From: VRUE01 sp963762205
Lineage (GTDB): Bacteria > Actinomycetota > Thermoleophilia > Solirubrobacterales > 70-9
DNA: 64,000 nt
Assembly (NCBI GenBank): GCA_963762205.1
Contig: CAVXJZ010000004.1
Location: forward strand, 1 to 64,000
Direction: 5' to 3'
Part shown: positions 53,000 through 60,990 of the stretch, in pieces
How the letters are laid out: each line of letters begins with the position of its first letter
Numbering within the stretch: the stretch's first letter is position 1
Notes under the pieces: generated by a model
Databases searched by the model: none
Told to the model about the DNA's origin: nothing
The model's input: only the letters and a program-made list of their open reading frames with translations
Made by a program: the position numbers and the translations under genes

Positions 53000-53037
53000 C
53001 GTCGCCTTTTCTCCGGTAGGCCGGAGAAAAGGCGACG
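53000..53037. repeat. 38-bp palindromic element B
   Basis: Perfect 17-base arms CGTCGCCTTTTCTCCGG and complement, loop TAGG. Close relative of element A (17723-17760), whose loop CCTA is the reverse complement. Lies between the divergent hypothetical gene and mraZ. Confidence 0.75.
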
Positions 53038-53097
53038 ACGGGCGACGCTGCAAACGATCTTGCGTTTGGGGCGTTCCGTCCGAGCTGTGTTGCAAAG

Positions 53098-53121
53098 TGG
53101 GGGGAAGTGGGTTACTGTGGC
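53098..53121 (+). promoter_or_regulatory. MraZ operator
   Basis: TGGGG, TGGGT and TGGCC start at 53098, 53108 and 53118, i.e. three TGGN boxes repeated every 10 bases upstream of mraZ. This is the known arrangement for MraZ autoregulation of the dcw cluster. The third box is imperfect. Confidence 0.65.
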
Positions 53122-53233
53122 CCGCGAGTTGAAGCCCAGGGACCGGGGTGGTGAGGCTCCTCCCACCTCATCACTCCGGTCCTGACTCTTTTCCACGGCT
53201 TTCCAGCGGACCGCAGAAAGGAATCCACGGGAA

Positions 53234-53677
53234 ATGGCTTTTCGGGGTCTCTACGAGCACAGCCTCGATTCCAAGGATCGCCTCACGGTTCCGTCGCGCT
53301 TCCGCGCAGCGCTCTCCGACGGCATCGTTCTCTCCAAGGGCTTCGACCCCTGCGTCTGGGTGCACACGACCGAGGAGTTCGAGCAGCTCTCCGATCGCTT
53401 CCTCGCTCCCCACAGCCCCTTCGGCAGGGACGCCCGCAGCCTGCGCCGCCGCTTCCACGGCAGCTCCTTCGACGAGAAGCTCGACTCGGCCGGGCGCATC
53501 CGCCTGCCCAAGCCGCTGATCGAGCACGCCGGTCTCTCCGGCCCCTGCGTCGTGCTCGGCGCCGGCGAGTACCTGGAGATCTGGAACGCCGAGGCCTGGG
53601 CGAAGCAGGAGCAGGAGCTCGACGCCTCCGCCCCCGAGATCGCCGAGGGCCTCGCCGCCGGCGGAGGGCCGGAGTGA
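53234..53677 (+). CDS. mraZ: Transcriptional regulator MraZ
   Basis: 147 residues. Two SpoVT-AbrB-like halves with the conserved DSKDRLTVPSRFR (residue ~12) and LDSAGRIRLPKPLIEHAG (~80) motifs, and start FRGLYEHSLD. Forms a ring-shaped oligomer, binds the repeats at 53098-53121, and represses the division/cell-wall operon. First gene of the cluster; AGAAAGGA ribosome site. Confidence 0.95.
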   Translation: MAFRGLYEHSLDSKDRLTVPSRFRAALSDGIVLSKGFDPCVWVHTTEEFEQLSDRFLAPHSPFGRDARSLRRRFHGSSFDEKLDSAGRIRLPKPLIEHAGLSGPCVVLGAGEYLEIWNAEAWAKQEQELDASAPEIAEGLAAGGGPE

Positions 53678-53678
53678 C

Positions 53679-54728
53679 ATGCGAGCCCGTGTCGAGCAAG
53701 CGTCACAATCCGATCTCCGCGGGCGGAGCGCCGGCGAAGCCCTCATGGCGAGTGGCGCCGCCTCGCCCGTCAAACACGAGAGCCTGCCCGTGATGCCGAT
53801 CGAGCATAAGCCGGTCCTTGCCGCCGAGTTGGTCGGGCTGCTCGCCCCGCAGCCGGGCCAGACGGCGGTCGACTGCACCTTCGGCGCCGGCGGCCACGCG
53901 CGCCGCGTCGCCTCGGTGCTGGGCCTCGACGGAACCCTGATCTGCATCGACCGCGACCCCGCAGCCGAGGCGCGCTACGAGCGCTTCGCCGACGAGGTCA
54001 CCTGCCGGACCCGCTTCATCGGCGCCGACTTCGCGGAAGGGCTTCGCGCCCTGCACGGCGAAGGCGTCCAGCCAGACATGATCTACATGGACCTCGGAAT
54101 GTCATCGATGCAGGTCGATGCCTGGGAGCGCGGCTTCTCCTACTCCTACGACGCCCCGCTCGACATGCGGATGGACACGCGCGCCGAGTTCAGCGCCGCC
54201 GACCTCGTCAACGAGTGGCCCGAGTCGCGCATCGCCAAGGTCCTGCGTCGCTTCGGCGAGGAGCGCTACGCGGGCGGCATCGCGCGCCAGATCGTCAAGC
54301 GCCGCCCGTTGCACACGACCTCGGAGCTGGTCGACGCGATCAAGGCCGGGATGCCGGCTTCGGCGCGGTTCGGCGCCGGCCATCCGGCCAAGCGCAGCTT
54401 CCAGGCGATCCGCATCGCCGTCAACGGCGAGATCGACTCGCTCGAGGACTCGCTGCCCACCGCCTGGGGGATGCTGCCGATCGGGGGCCGCCTCGCCGCG
54501 ATCTCCTTCCACTCGCTCGAGGATCGCCCGGTCAAGCGGTTCCTGGCCGACCGCGCCCGGGGCTGCATCTGCCCGCCGGAGCTGCCGGTCTGCGCCTGTG
54601 GGCGCGAGCCCGAAGCCGATCTGCTCACCCGGCGCGCGGTCTCGCCGGGGCCGGAGGAGATCGCCTCCAACGCCCGTGCCAAGTCGGCCCACCTGCGCGC
54701 GGCGGTCAAGATCGGGGAGGCGTCCTGA
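53679..54728 (+). CDS. rsmH: 16S rRNA (cytosine-1402-N4) methyltransferase
   Basis: 349 residues. SAM motif VDCTFGAGGHARRVASVLG, acidic DRDPAAEARY, MIYMDLGMSSMQVD, SYSYDAPLDMRMD (the conserved PLDMRMD), catalytic-region FGEERYAGGIARQIVKRRP, and ISFHSLEDRPVKRF. Methylates C1402 of 16S rRNA. ATG 53679 is one base after mraZ; the ~38-residue N-terminal extension is unusual, and ATG 53793 (MPIEHKPVL) may be the true start. Confidence 0.93.
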   Translation: MRARVEQASQSDLRGRSAGEALMASGAASPVKHESLPVMPIEHKPVLAAELVGLLAPQPGQTAVDCTFGAGGHARRVASVLGLDGTLICIDRDPAAEARYERFADEVTCRTRFIGADFAEGLRALHGEGVQPDMIYMDLGMSSMQVDAWERGFSYSYDAPLDMRMDTRAEFSAADLVNEWPESRIAKVLRRFGEERYAGGIARQIVKRRPLHTTSELVDAIKAGMPASARFGAGHPAKRSFQAIRIAVNGEIDSLEDSLPTAWGMLPIGGRLAAISFHSLEDRPVKRFLADRARGCICPPELPVCACGREPEADLLTRRAVSPGPEEIASNARAKSAHLRAAVKIGEAS

Positions 54729-55345
54729 TGGAGGCCGCCACGGTCGCCCGCCGTCCCGCCGTCGCCCCGGCCCCGGCGCGCGTCCCGCGCGATCGGCCAC
54801 GCCCCGGTCGCAGGAAACGGCAGGCGACGGCCGCCCCCGCGCGCAAGCCACGCCGGGCGACGACGGCTCCCGCGCGCAAGCCGCGCCGGGCGACGACGGC
54901 CCCCGCGCGCAAGCCGCGCACCCGTCCCGCCGCGCCCGCGCGCCGCGGCCGCACCGGCTCTCACCTGATCCCGATCGCGGTCGGCACGGCCGCCGCGGTG
55001 CGCCAGTTCCCCGACTCGCCGCTGATCGTGAGGATGACCCGCGGACGGCTCTGGATCGGCGTCCTCGGCGGCCTCCTGGCGGGGATCGTCGCCCTCAACG
55101 TCTTCACGCTCAGTCTCGCGGCCGAGGCTGGTCACATCGACGAGAACATCGTCGCCCTCGAAAAGGAGAACTCGATCCTGCGCAGTCGTGACGCGCAGCG
55201 CTCGGGCGCCGCCCGGGTGAGCCACGACGCCGGCGCGATCGGCCTCGAGATGGCCGCGGTCGACGAGGTCTCCTCGGTTCAGCCACGCCGCGGCGACATC
55301 GCCATGGCCGCCGCGCGCCTCGCCGCCGCCGGGACCGGCTACTAG
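54728..55345 (+). CDS. ftsL: FtsL-like division protein with basic repeat N-terminus
   Basis: 205 residues; ATG 54728 overlaps the rsmH stop (TGATG). The N-terminal ~75 residues are Pro/Ala/Arg/Lys-rich with an 11-residue repeat (RKPRRATTAPA, about 2.5 copies from 54841). One helix (LWIGVLGGLLAGIVALNVFT-LSLAAE) follows, then a short coiled coil (HIDENIVALEKENSILRSRD) and C-terminus MAAVDEVSSVQPRRGD. Size of the ectodomain, topology and position between rsmH and ftsI identify FtsL, a divisome scaffold with FtsB/FtsQ. Sequence identity in this family is always low. Confidence 0.75.
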   Translation: MEAATVARRPAVAPAPARVPRDRPRPGRRKRQATAAPARKPRRATTAPARKPRRATTAPARKPRTRPAAPARRGRTGSHLIPIAVGTAAAVRQFPDSPLIVRMTRGRLWIGVLGGLLAGIVALNVFTLSLAAEAGHIDENIVALEKENSILRSRDAQRSGAARVSHDAGAIGLEMAAVDEVSSVQPRRGDIAMAAARLAAAGTGY

Positions 55346-55352
55346 GGGCCCG

Positions 55353-57005
55353 ATGCGGACGATCGAGCGGAGGATCGGGCTGCTCTTTGCCGGATTCCTC
55401 CTCTGTTTCCTGCTGATCGTCGGGCGCGCCTTCTGGCTGCAGGGGGTGCAGGGCGCCCAGCTGGCCTCGGAAGCCTCCTACCAGCAGACCGAGGTGGTGA
55501 CCGTGCCCGGCCTGCGCGGCACCGTGCTCGACCGCCGCGGCGAGGCGCTCGCCACCTCCGAGGACGCGGCGACGATCTTCGCCACTCCCTACCAGGTCAA
55601 GAACCCGGCCCAGGAGGCCGAGAAGCTGGCCAGGGTGCTCGGTGAGGACCCCGCCGAGGTGCTCGAAAGCCTGACCGAGCAATCGGGCTTCTCCTACGTC
55701 GCCAAGAAGGTCGACGTGCCGACCGCGGCGCGGGTCGAACGGCTGGAGCTGCCCGGCATCGGCCAGCTTCCCGACAGCCGCCGCAACTACCCGCAGGGCG
55801 ACCTCGCCGGCCAGGTGATCGGGGCCGTCGGCTCCGAGAACCAGGGACTGACCGGCCTCGAGGCGGGCGAGGACTCGGTGCTCGCCGGATCCGACGGCGA
55901 GCGGCGGATCGTCAAGGACGCGCTCGGCGAGCCGATCCGGACCGAGATCGTCGGCGACGCGACCGACGGCAGCGACATACAGCTGACGCTCGACCCGGCG
56001 ATCGAGGCGAAGACCGAGCGGGTGCTCTCCGAAGTCGGTGAAACCTACGCGCCGAAGGGGGCGACGGCGATCGTCGTCGACCCGCGCGACTCGCAAATCC
56101 TGGCGATGGCCAACTGGCCGCCGGTCGACCCCGCCGACCTCTCCGAGGCGAGCTCGGAGGACCTGCTCAACCGTGCCACCGGATTCACCTATGAGCCCGG
56201 CTCGACCTTCAAGGCATTCACGATCTCCGCCGCCCTCGAGGAACGGGAAGTGACGCCGGAGACGACCTTCACCCTGCCGCCGCAGCTGCAGGTCGCCGAC
56301 CGCACGATCGAAGACGCGGAGGCGCGCCCGACCGTCACCCTGACGGTCTCCGAAATCCTCGCCCACTCATCCAACATCGGTGCCGCGACGATCGGCCTGC
56401 AGATGGGGAGCGAGAAGTTCAGCCGCTGGATCGACCGCTTCGGATTCGGCCGCCCGACCGGCGTCCGCCTCCCGGCCGAGGAGCGGGGGCTGGTCCTGCC
56501 GCTCGACGAGTACTCCGGCTCGACGATGGGCAACCTGCCGATCGGCCAGGGGCTCTCGGTGACACCGATGCAGATGGTCGCCGGCTACACGGCGATCGCC
56601 AACGGCGGCATGCTCAGGCGGCCGCAGCTGATCCGCAGTATCGACGGCGAGCCCGTCCCCGAGCCGAAGGGCAGGCGGGTGATCGACGCCGGCGTCGCGA
56701 GCCAGGTGCGGACGATGCTCGAGGGCGTGCTCGCCCCCGGCGGCACCGCCTCGGAGGTGAGCGTCCCCGGCTACACGCTGGCCGGCAAGACGGGGACCGC
56801 CGAGGTGGCCGAAGACGGCCACTACTCGGAGACCAAGTACGTCGCCTCCTTCATCGGCTTCGCTCCCGCCCAGAACCCGCGGTTGCTCGTCGCCGTGATC
56901 GTCGACCAGCCGCAGGGCGACATCTACGGTGGATCGGTGGCCGCGCCCGCCTTCGGCAAGATCGCCGGCTTCACGCTGCCCTACCTGGGCGTGCCGGCCG
57001 AATAG
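55353..57005 (+). CDS. ftsI: Septal peptidoglycan transpeptidase FtsI (PBP3-like)
   Basis: 550 residues. Anchor helix IGLLFAGFLLCFLLIVGRAF; dimerisation domain with VPGLRGTVLDRRGEALATS (RGxxxDRxG motif). The transpeptidase domain has the three active-site motifs: STFK (EPGSTFKAFT, ~residue 285), SSN (AHSSNIGAAT, ~342), KTGT (LAGKTGTAEV, ~478). Cross-links septal peptidoglycan with FtsW. No PASTA domains. Starts 8 bases after ftsL. Confidence 0.95.
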   Translation: MRTIERRIGLLFAGFLLCFLLIVGRAFWLQGVQGAQLASEASYQQTEVVTVPGLRGTVLDRRGEALATSEDAATIFATPYQVKNPAQEAEKLARVLGEDPAEVLESLTEQSGFSYVAKKVDVPTAARVERLELPGIGQLPDSRRNYPQGDLAGQVIGAVGSENQGLTGLEAGEDSVLAGSDGERRIVKDALGEPIRTEIVGDATDGSDIQLTLDPAIEAKTERVLSEVGETYAPKGATAIVVDPRDSQILAMANWPPVDPADLSEASSEDLLNRATGFTYEPGSTFKAFTISAALEEREVTPETTFTLPPQLQVADRTIEDAEARPTVTLTVSEILAHSSNIGAATIGLQMGSEKFSRWIDRFGFGRPTGVRLPAEERGLVLPLDEYSGSTMGNLPIGQGLSVTPMQMVAGYTAIANGGMLRRPQLIRSIDGEPVPEPKGRRVIDAGVASQVRTMLEGVLAPGGTASEVSVPGYTLAGKTGTAEVAEDGHYSETKYVASFIGFAPAQNPRLLVAVIVDQPQGDIYGGSVAAPAFGKIAGFTLPYLGVPAE

Positions 57006-57038
57006 CCGCCGCTGCGGGGCGCCACCCGACGCCGGACC

Positions 57039-57044
57039 TAGAAT
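57039..57044 (+). promoter_or_regulatory. -10 box TAGAAT, internal promoter before murE
   Basis: TAGAAT 6 bases before GTG 57051, in the only sizeable gap (45 bases) of the early dcw cluster. Suggests an internal leaderless start. Confidence 0.4.
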
Positions 57045-57050
57045 CGCTGC

Positions 57051-58550
57051 GTGAAACTGGACGAGCTCGCCGCCGCGGCCGGCGCAACGCGCACCACGGG
57101 AGCGCCCGGGGTCGAGATCTCGGGGCTCGCCTACGACAGTCGCAGCGCCACGCCGGGCTCGCTCTTCTTCTGCGTGGTCGGCGAGCGCGCCGACGGGCAC
57201 GAGTTCGCCGCGGCCGCCGTCGAGCGGGGTGCGGTCGCGCTGGTCGTCGAGCGCGAGCTGGACCAGCACGTGCCCCAGGTGCTCGTCGCCGACGCGCGGG
57301 CGGCGATGGCGCCGGTCGCCTCCCGCTTCTGGGGGGAGCCGACGGCGGAGCTGCGGGTGGTGGGGATCACCGGCACCAACGGCAAGACGACGACGGCCTT
57401 CCTGCTGCGCGAGGTGCTGGAGGCGGCGGCGGTCCAGACCGGGTTGCTGGGCACGGTGAAGCAGGTCGTCGGCGCTGTCGAGGAGGAGGTCGAGCGCACG
57501 ACTCCGGAGGCGATCGACCTACAGGAGACCTTTCGCCGCATGCTCCAGGGCGGAGACAGGGCCTGCGTGATGGAGGTCTCCTCGCACGCGCTCGCCCTGC
57601 ACCGGGTCGACTCGATCCGCTTCGAGCTGGGCCTGTTCACGAACCTGACCCAGGACCACCTCGACTTCCACGGCGGCATGGAGGATTACTTCCTCTCCAA
57701 GCGACGCCTCTTCGCCGACCTGGGCCCGGAGGCGGCGGTCGTCAACGTCGACGACCCCTACGGGCGCCGCCTCGCGGGCGAAGTCGACTGCCTGACCTTC
57801 TCGGCCGAGGGCGCCGAGGCCGATTTCTCCGCCCGCGACATCGCCTTCGACGCCGGCGGCGCGAGCTTCACCGTTGTCTCGCCGGCCGCCCGAAGGGCAA
57901 AGCGTGGAATCGGCTATCGGCCGATCGACGGTGGGCTCGAGGTGCATACGGCTATGCCCGGCGACTTCAACGTCGCCAACGCGCTCGGCGCCCTTGCCGC
58001 AGCGGTCGCGCTCGAAGTCGACCCGCGCCAGGCGGCCACCGGCCTGGCCAGGGCGCGGCGCGTTCCCGGGCGCCTCGAGCCGATCGACGAGGGCCAGGAC
58101 TTCGCCGTCCTCGTCGACTACGCCCACACGCCGGACTCGCTCGACAACGTGCTCGCCGCCGCCAGGCGGCTGACCGGCGGCAGGGTGATCTCGGTCTTCG
58201 GCGCCGGCGGCGACCGCGACCGCGACAAGCGCCCGAAGATGGGCCGGGCCGGGGCCCTCGGCTCCGACCTGGCGATCGTCACCTCCGACAACCCGCGCTC
58301 GGAGGATCCCGAGGCGATCGTCGCCGAAGTCCTGGCGGGCGCCGGGGAGGGCGCCGGGGTCGAGTCCGAGCCCGACCGCCGTGCCGCGATCGCCCTCGCC
58401 CTGAGCCGTGCCGAGCCCGGCGACACGGTCGTGATCGCCGGCAAGGGGCACGAGCAGGGCCAGGAGTTCGAGCAGGGCCGCAAGGTCCCCTTCGACGACC
58501 GCGAGGTCGCCCGGGAGGAGCTGCTGCGGCTGGGGGGCGGCGGGGAATGA
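57051..58550 (+). CDS. murE: UDP-MurNAc-tripeptide synthetase MurE (meso-DAP type)
   Basis: 499 residues. N-terminal LAYDSRSATPGSLFFCVVGE, ATP loop GITGTNGKTTTAFLLREVLE, carbamylated-Lys region, VMEVSSHALALHRVDSIRFE and LGLFTNLTQDHLDFHGGMED. The amino-acid selectivity loop SDNPRSEDP contains DNPR, which indicates meso-diaminopimelate as substrate. Adds DAP to UDP-MurNAc-L-Ala-D-Glu in the cytosol. GTG start. Confidence 0.95.
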   Translation: MKLDELAAAAGATRTTGAPGVEISGLAYDSRSATPGSLFFCVVGERADGHEFAAAAVERGAVALVVERELDQHVPQVLVADARAAMAPVASRFWGEPTAELRVVGITGTNGKTTTAFLLREVLEAAAVQTGLLGTVKQVVGAVEEEVERTTPEAIDLQETFRRMLQGGDRACVMEVSSHALALHRVDSIRFELGLFTNLTQDHLDFHGGMEDYFLSKRRLFADLGPEAAVVNVDDPYGRRLAGEVDCLTFSAEGAEADFSARDIAFDAGGASFTVVSPAARRAKRGIGYRPIDGGLEVHTAMPGDFNVANALGALAAAVALEVDPRQAATGLARARRVPGRLEPIDEGQDFAVLVDYAHTPDSLDNVLAAARRLTGGRVISVFGAGGDRDRDKRPKMGRAGALGSDLAIVTSDNPRSEDPEAIVAEVLAGAGEGAGVESEPDRRAAIALALSRAEPGDTVVIAGKGHEQGQEFEQGRKVPFDDREVAREELLRLGGGGE

Positions 58551-58554
58551 GCGG

Positions 58555-58650
58555 GAGCTGGGGCCGATGAACCTGGACGGAGCCCGGAGCTGGGGCCGAT
58601 GAACCTGGACGGAGCCCGGAGCTGGGGCCGATGAACCTGGACGGAGCCCG
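58555..58650 (+). repeat. 32-bp tandem repeat triplicating the murF start region
   Basis: Three exact copies of a 32-base unit containing GGAGCTGGGGCCG, ATG and codons NLDGAR, with ATGs at 58567, 58599 and 58631. The first two ATGs each open an 11-codon ORF (MNLDGARSWGR) whose TGA overlaps the next ATG. Only the third is in frame with MurF. Confidence 0.9.
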
Positions 58651-60016
58651 GATCGCCGCGGCGATCGGCGCCGAGGTCCTCGCCGAGGGCGGCCCCGGCT
58701 CGCCCGAGCGGGCGACGATCGACTCGGCTGCAACCGGCAGGGGCGACCTCTTCTTCGGCCTGCGTGGCGAGCGGGTCGACGGCGGCCGGTTCGCCCCCGC
58801 CGCGCTCGAGGCCGGCGCCTGGGGCGTCGTCGTCGGCCCCGCCGCGCGGACGCACTTCCTCCCGGATACCGGGAGGAAGTGCGTCCAGAAGGGGGGCGGG
58901 GCGTGGGTGTTCGCCGTTGGGGACCCGGTGGCGGCGCTGGGCGTCCTCGCGCGCGAGTGGCGCCGGGCGCTCGGCGCCAGGGTCGTCGGGATCACGGGCT
59001 CGGTCGGCAAGACGTCGGTCAAGGACATCGCCCGGGCGCTGCTCCCCGGCCGTGTCCACGCCAACCGCGAGAACCTCAACACCGAGATCGGCCTGCCCCT
59101 GACCGTGCTCGAGGCGGGGTCGGGCGTCGACCTGCTCGTGCTCGAGATGGCGATGCGGGGCGCCGGCCAGATCGCCGAGCTGGCGGCGATCGCCGAGCCG
59201 GAGGTGGCGGTGATCACCAACGTCGGCCCGGTTCACGTCGAGCTGCTCGGCTCGGTGGAGGCGATCGCCGCCGCCAAGGCCGAGTTGCTGCACGACCTGC
59301 CGGCGCACGCGACAGCGGTCGTGCCGGTCGAGGCGGGCGAGCTCGAGCCGCACCTCTCCGCCGCGCCGCGCCTGCTCCGCTTCGGGCCCGGGGGCGACGT
59401 CGAGGCGCTCGAGAGCCGCGTCGTCGAGGGCGTCACCGAGGCTCTGGTCGCCACACCGTCCGGTCGCCAGACCTTCCACTTCCCCTTCGCCGAGGCGCAC
59501 AACCTGACCAACGCCCTGGCGGCGATCGCGGCCGGTGCGGCGCTGGGCGCCTCTCCCGCCGAGATGGCCGACCGCGCTGCGAACATAGGCTTTTCACGCT
59601 TCCGGGGCGAGCGCCTCGATCTGGGCGACGGGATTCTCCTCGTGAACGACTGCTACAACGCCAACCCGGTCTCGATGCGGGCCGCCCTCGACCACCTCGG
59701 CAGCGTCGAGGGCGAGCGCCGGATCGCCGTCCTCGGCGAGATGGCCGAGCTCGGCGCCGGCGCCGCCGGCTATCACCGCGAGGTCGGGGCCCACGCGCGC
59801 GCGGCGGGCGCCGACCTCGTCGTCGGCGTCGGCGGGCCGGCCCGCGACTACGACCCCGACGAGCTGGTCGGCGGCCCGGCGGAGGCCGCGGAGCTGCTCG
59901 CCGCGCAGCTCGAGCGCGGCGACGTGGTCCTCGTCAAGGGGTCGCGCTCGGCCGGCCTCGAGGCGGTCGCCGAGCAGCTCGAGGCGCTGCTCGCGGCCGG
60001 GGGCGGGGATTCCTGA
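58631..60016 (+). CDS. murF: UDP-MurNAc-tripeptide:D-Ala-D-Ala ligase MurF
   Basis: 461 residues. IDSAATGRGDLFFGLRGERV, ATP loop VVGITGSVGKTSVKDIARAL, HANRENLNTEIGLPLT, LVLEMAMRGAGQI, ITNVGPVHVELLGS, VNDCYNANPVSMRAAL, AVLGEMAELG. Adds D-Ala-D-Ala to complete the UDP-MurNAc-pentapeptide. Residues ~73-86 (RTHFLPDTGRKCVQ) are encoded by a perfect palindrome (58848-58886) and look inserted between GVVVGPAA and GAWVFAVGDP. The start is the third of three repeated start sites. Stop overlaps the mraY ATG. Confidence 0.95.
   Translation: MNLDGARIAAAIGAEVLAEGGPGSPERATIDSAATGRGDLFFGLRGERVDGGRFAPAALEAGAWGVVVGPAARTHFLPDTGRKCVQKGGGAWVFAVGDPVAALGVLAREWRRALGARVVGITGSVGKTSVKDIARALLPGRVHANRENLNTEIGLPLTVLEAGSGVDLLVLEMAMRGAGQIAELAAIAEPEVAVITNVGPVHVELLGSVEAIAAAKAELLHDLPAHATAVVPVEAGELEPHLSAAPRLLRFGPGGDVEALESRVVEGVTEALVATPSGRQTFHFPFAEAHNLTNALAAIAAGAALGASPAEMADRAANIGFSRFRGERLDLGDGILLVNDCYNANPVSMRAALDHLGSVEGERRIAVLGEMAELGAGAAGYHREVGAHARAAGADLVVGVGGPARDYDPDELVGGPAEAAELLAAQLERGDVVLVKGSRSAGLEAVAEQLEALLAAGGGDS
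58848..58886. repeat. 39-bp palindrome inserted in frame in murF
   Basis: Perfect 18-base arms GGACGCACTTCCTCCCGG and complement, loop ATA; 39 bases = 13 codons. The core beside the loop (CTCCCGG/CCGGGAG) resembles elements A and B. Confidence 0.85.
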
Positions 60017-60990
60017 TGGGCGAGGTGCTGATCGCCGGGATGGCGGCGATGCTGATCTGCATCTTCCTCGGCCCGAAGTTCATCGAGTACCTGCGGGTGA
60101 AGGAGTTCGGCCAGCACATCCGCGAGGAGGGCCCCCAGGAGCATCACGCCAAGGCGGGCACGCCGACGATGGGCGGACTGATCATCTTCGCCTCGATCTG
60201 CGTCCCCTACCTGGTCCTCTCCGACCTCGACGCCCAGAGCCTGGCCGTCTTCGGGGTCGCGCTCGGCTGCGCGGCGCTCGGCTTCGCCGACGACTTCATC
60301 AAGATCGTCAAGCGCCGCTCGCTCGGGCTCGCGGCGCGCTGGAAGCTCCTCTTCCAGGTCTTCCTCGCCCTCGGGCTCTGGTGGGTCGCGCGCCACGAGG
60401 TCGGCCTCGAGCCGGTCCTCTACTTCCGCATCGGCGACGCCAGCATCGACCTCGGCCCGGTCCTCTACTTCGTCCTCGTCTTCCTGGTCATCGCCGGCAC
60501 CTCCAACGGCGTCAACCTCACCGACGGCCTCGACGGCCTGGCCGCGGGCTCCTGCGCGATCGTGCTGCTCGCCTACACGGCGATCTCCTTCGTCACCAAC
60601 GAGCAGCAGAACCTGGCGCTGCTCTCCTCCTGCCTGGTCGGGGCCTGCATCGGGTTCCTCTGGTTCAACGCCTTCCCGGCCTCGATCTTCATGGGCGACA
60701 CCGGCTCCCTGGGCCTGGGGGGCGCGATCGGCGCGCTGGCGGTGATGACCCAGACCGAGGTGCTGCTGATCATCATCGGCGGCATCTTCGTGATCGAGGC
60801 GCTCTCGGTCGCGGTCCAGGTCTTCTCCTTCAAGGCCTTCCGCCGCCGGGTCCTGCTGATGGCGCCGCTCCACCACCACTTCGAGATGATGGCCTGGTCG
60901 GAGACGAAGATCATGCTCCGCTTCTGGATCATCGCCGCCGTCTGCTCGGGGATCGGCTTCACGCTCTACCAGCAGTCGATCGGCCGATGA
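60016..60990 (+). CDS. mraY: Phospho-MurNAc-pentapeptide translocase MraY
   Basis: 324 residues, about ten helices. Conserved blocks EEGPQEHHAKAGTPTMGGLI, LGFADDFIKIVKRRSLGL, SNGVNLTDGLDGLAAGSCAI (NxxNxxDGxDGL), FPASIFMGDTGSLGLGGAIG, APLHHHFEMMAWSETKIMLR. Transfers phospho-MurNAc-pentapeptide to undecaprenyl phosphate, forming lipid I. ATG 60016 overlaps the murF stop; the end overlaps the small membrane gene by ATGA. Confidence 0.95.
   Translation: MGEVLIAGMAAMLICIFLGPKFIEYLRVKEFGQHIREEGPQEHHAKAGTPTMGGLIIFASICVPYLVLSDLDAQSLAVFGVALGCAALGFADDFIKIVKRRSLGLAARWKLLFQVFLALGLWWVARHEVGLEPVLYFRIGDASIDLGPVLYFVLVFLVIAGTSNGVNLTDGLDGLAAGSCAIVLLAYTAISFVTNEQQNLALLSSCLVGACIGFLWFNAFPASIFMGDTGSLGLGGAIGALAVMTQTEVLLIIIGGIFVIEALSVAVQVFSFKAFRRRVLLMAPLHHHFEMMAWSETKIMLRFWIIAAVCSGIGFTLYQQSIGR

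Noticed and set aside
58567..58600. First ATG of the repeat as the murF start
   Set aside because: It is out of frame with MurF and stops after 11 codons; only ATG 58631 leads into the MurF sequence.
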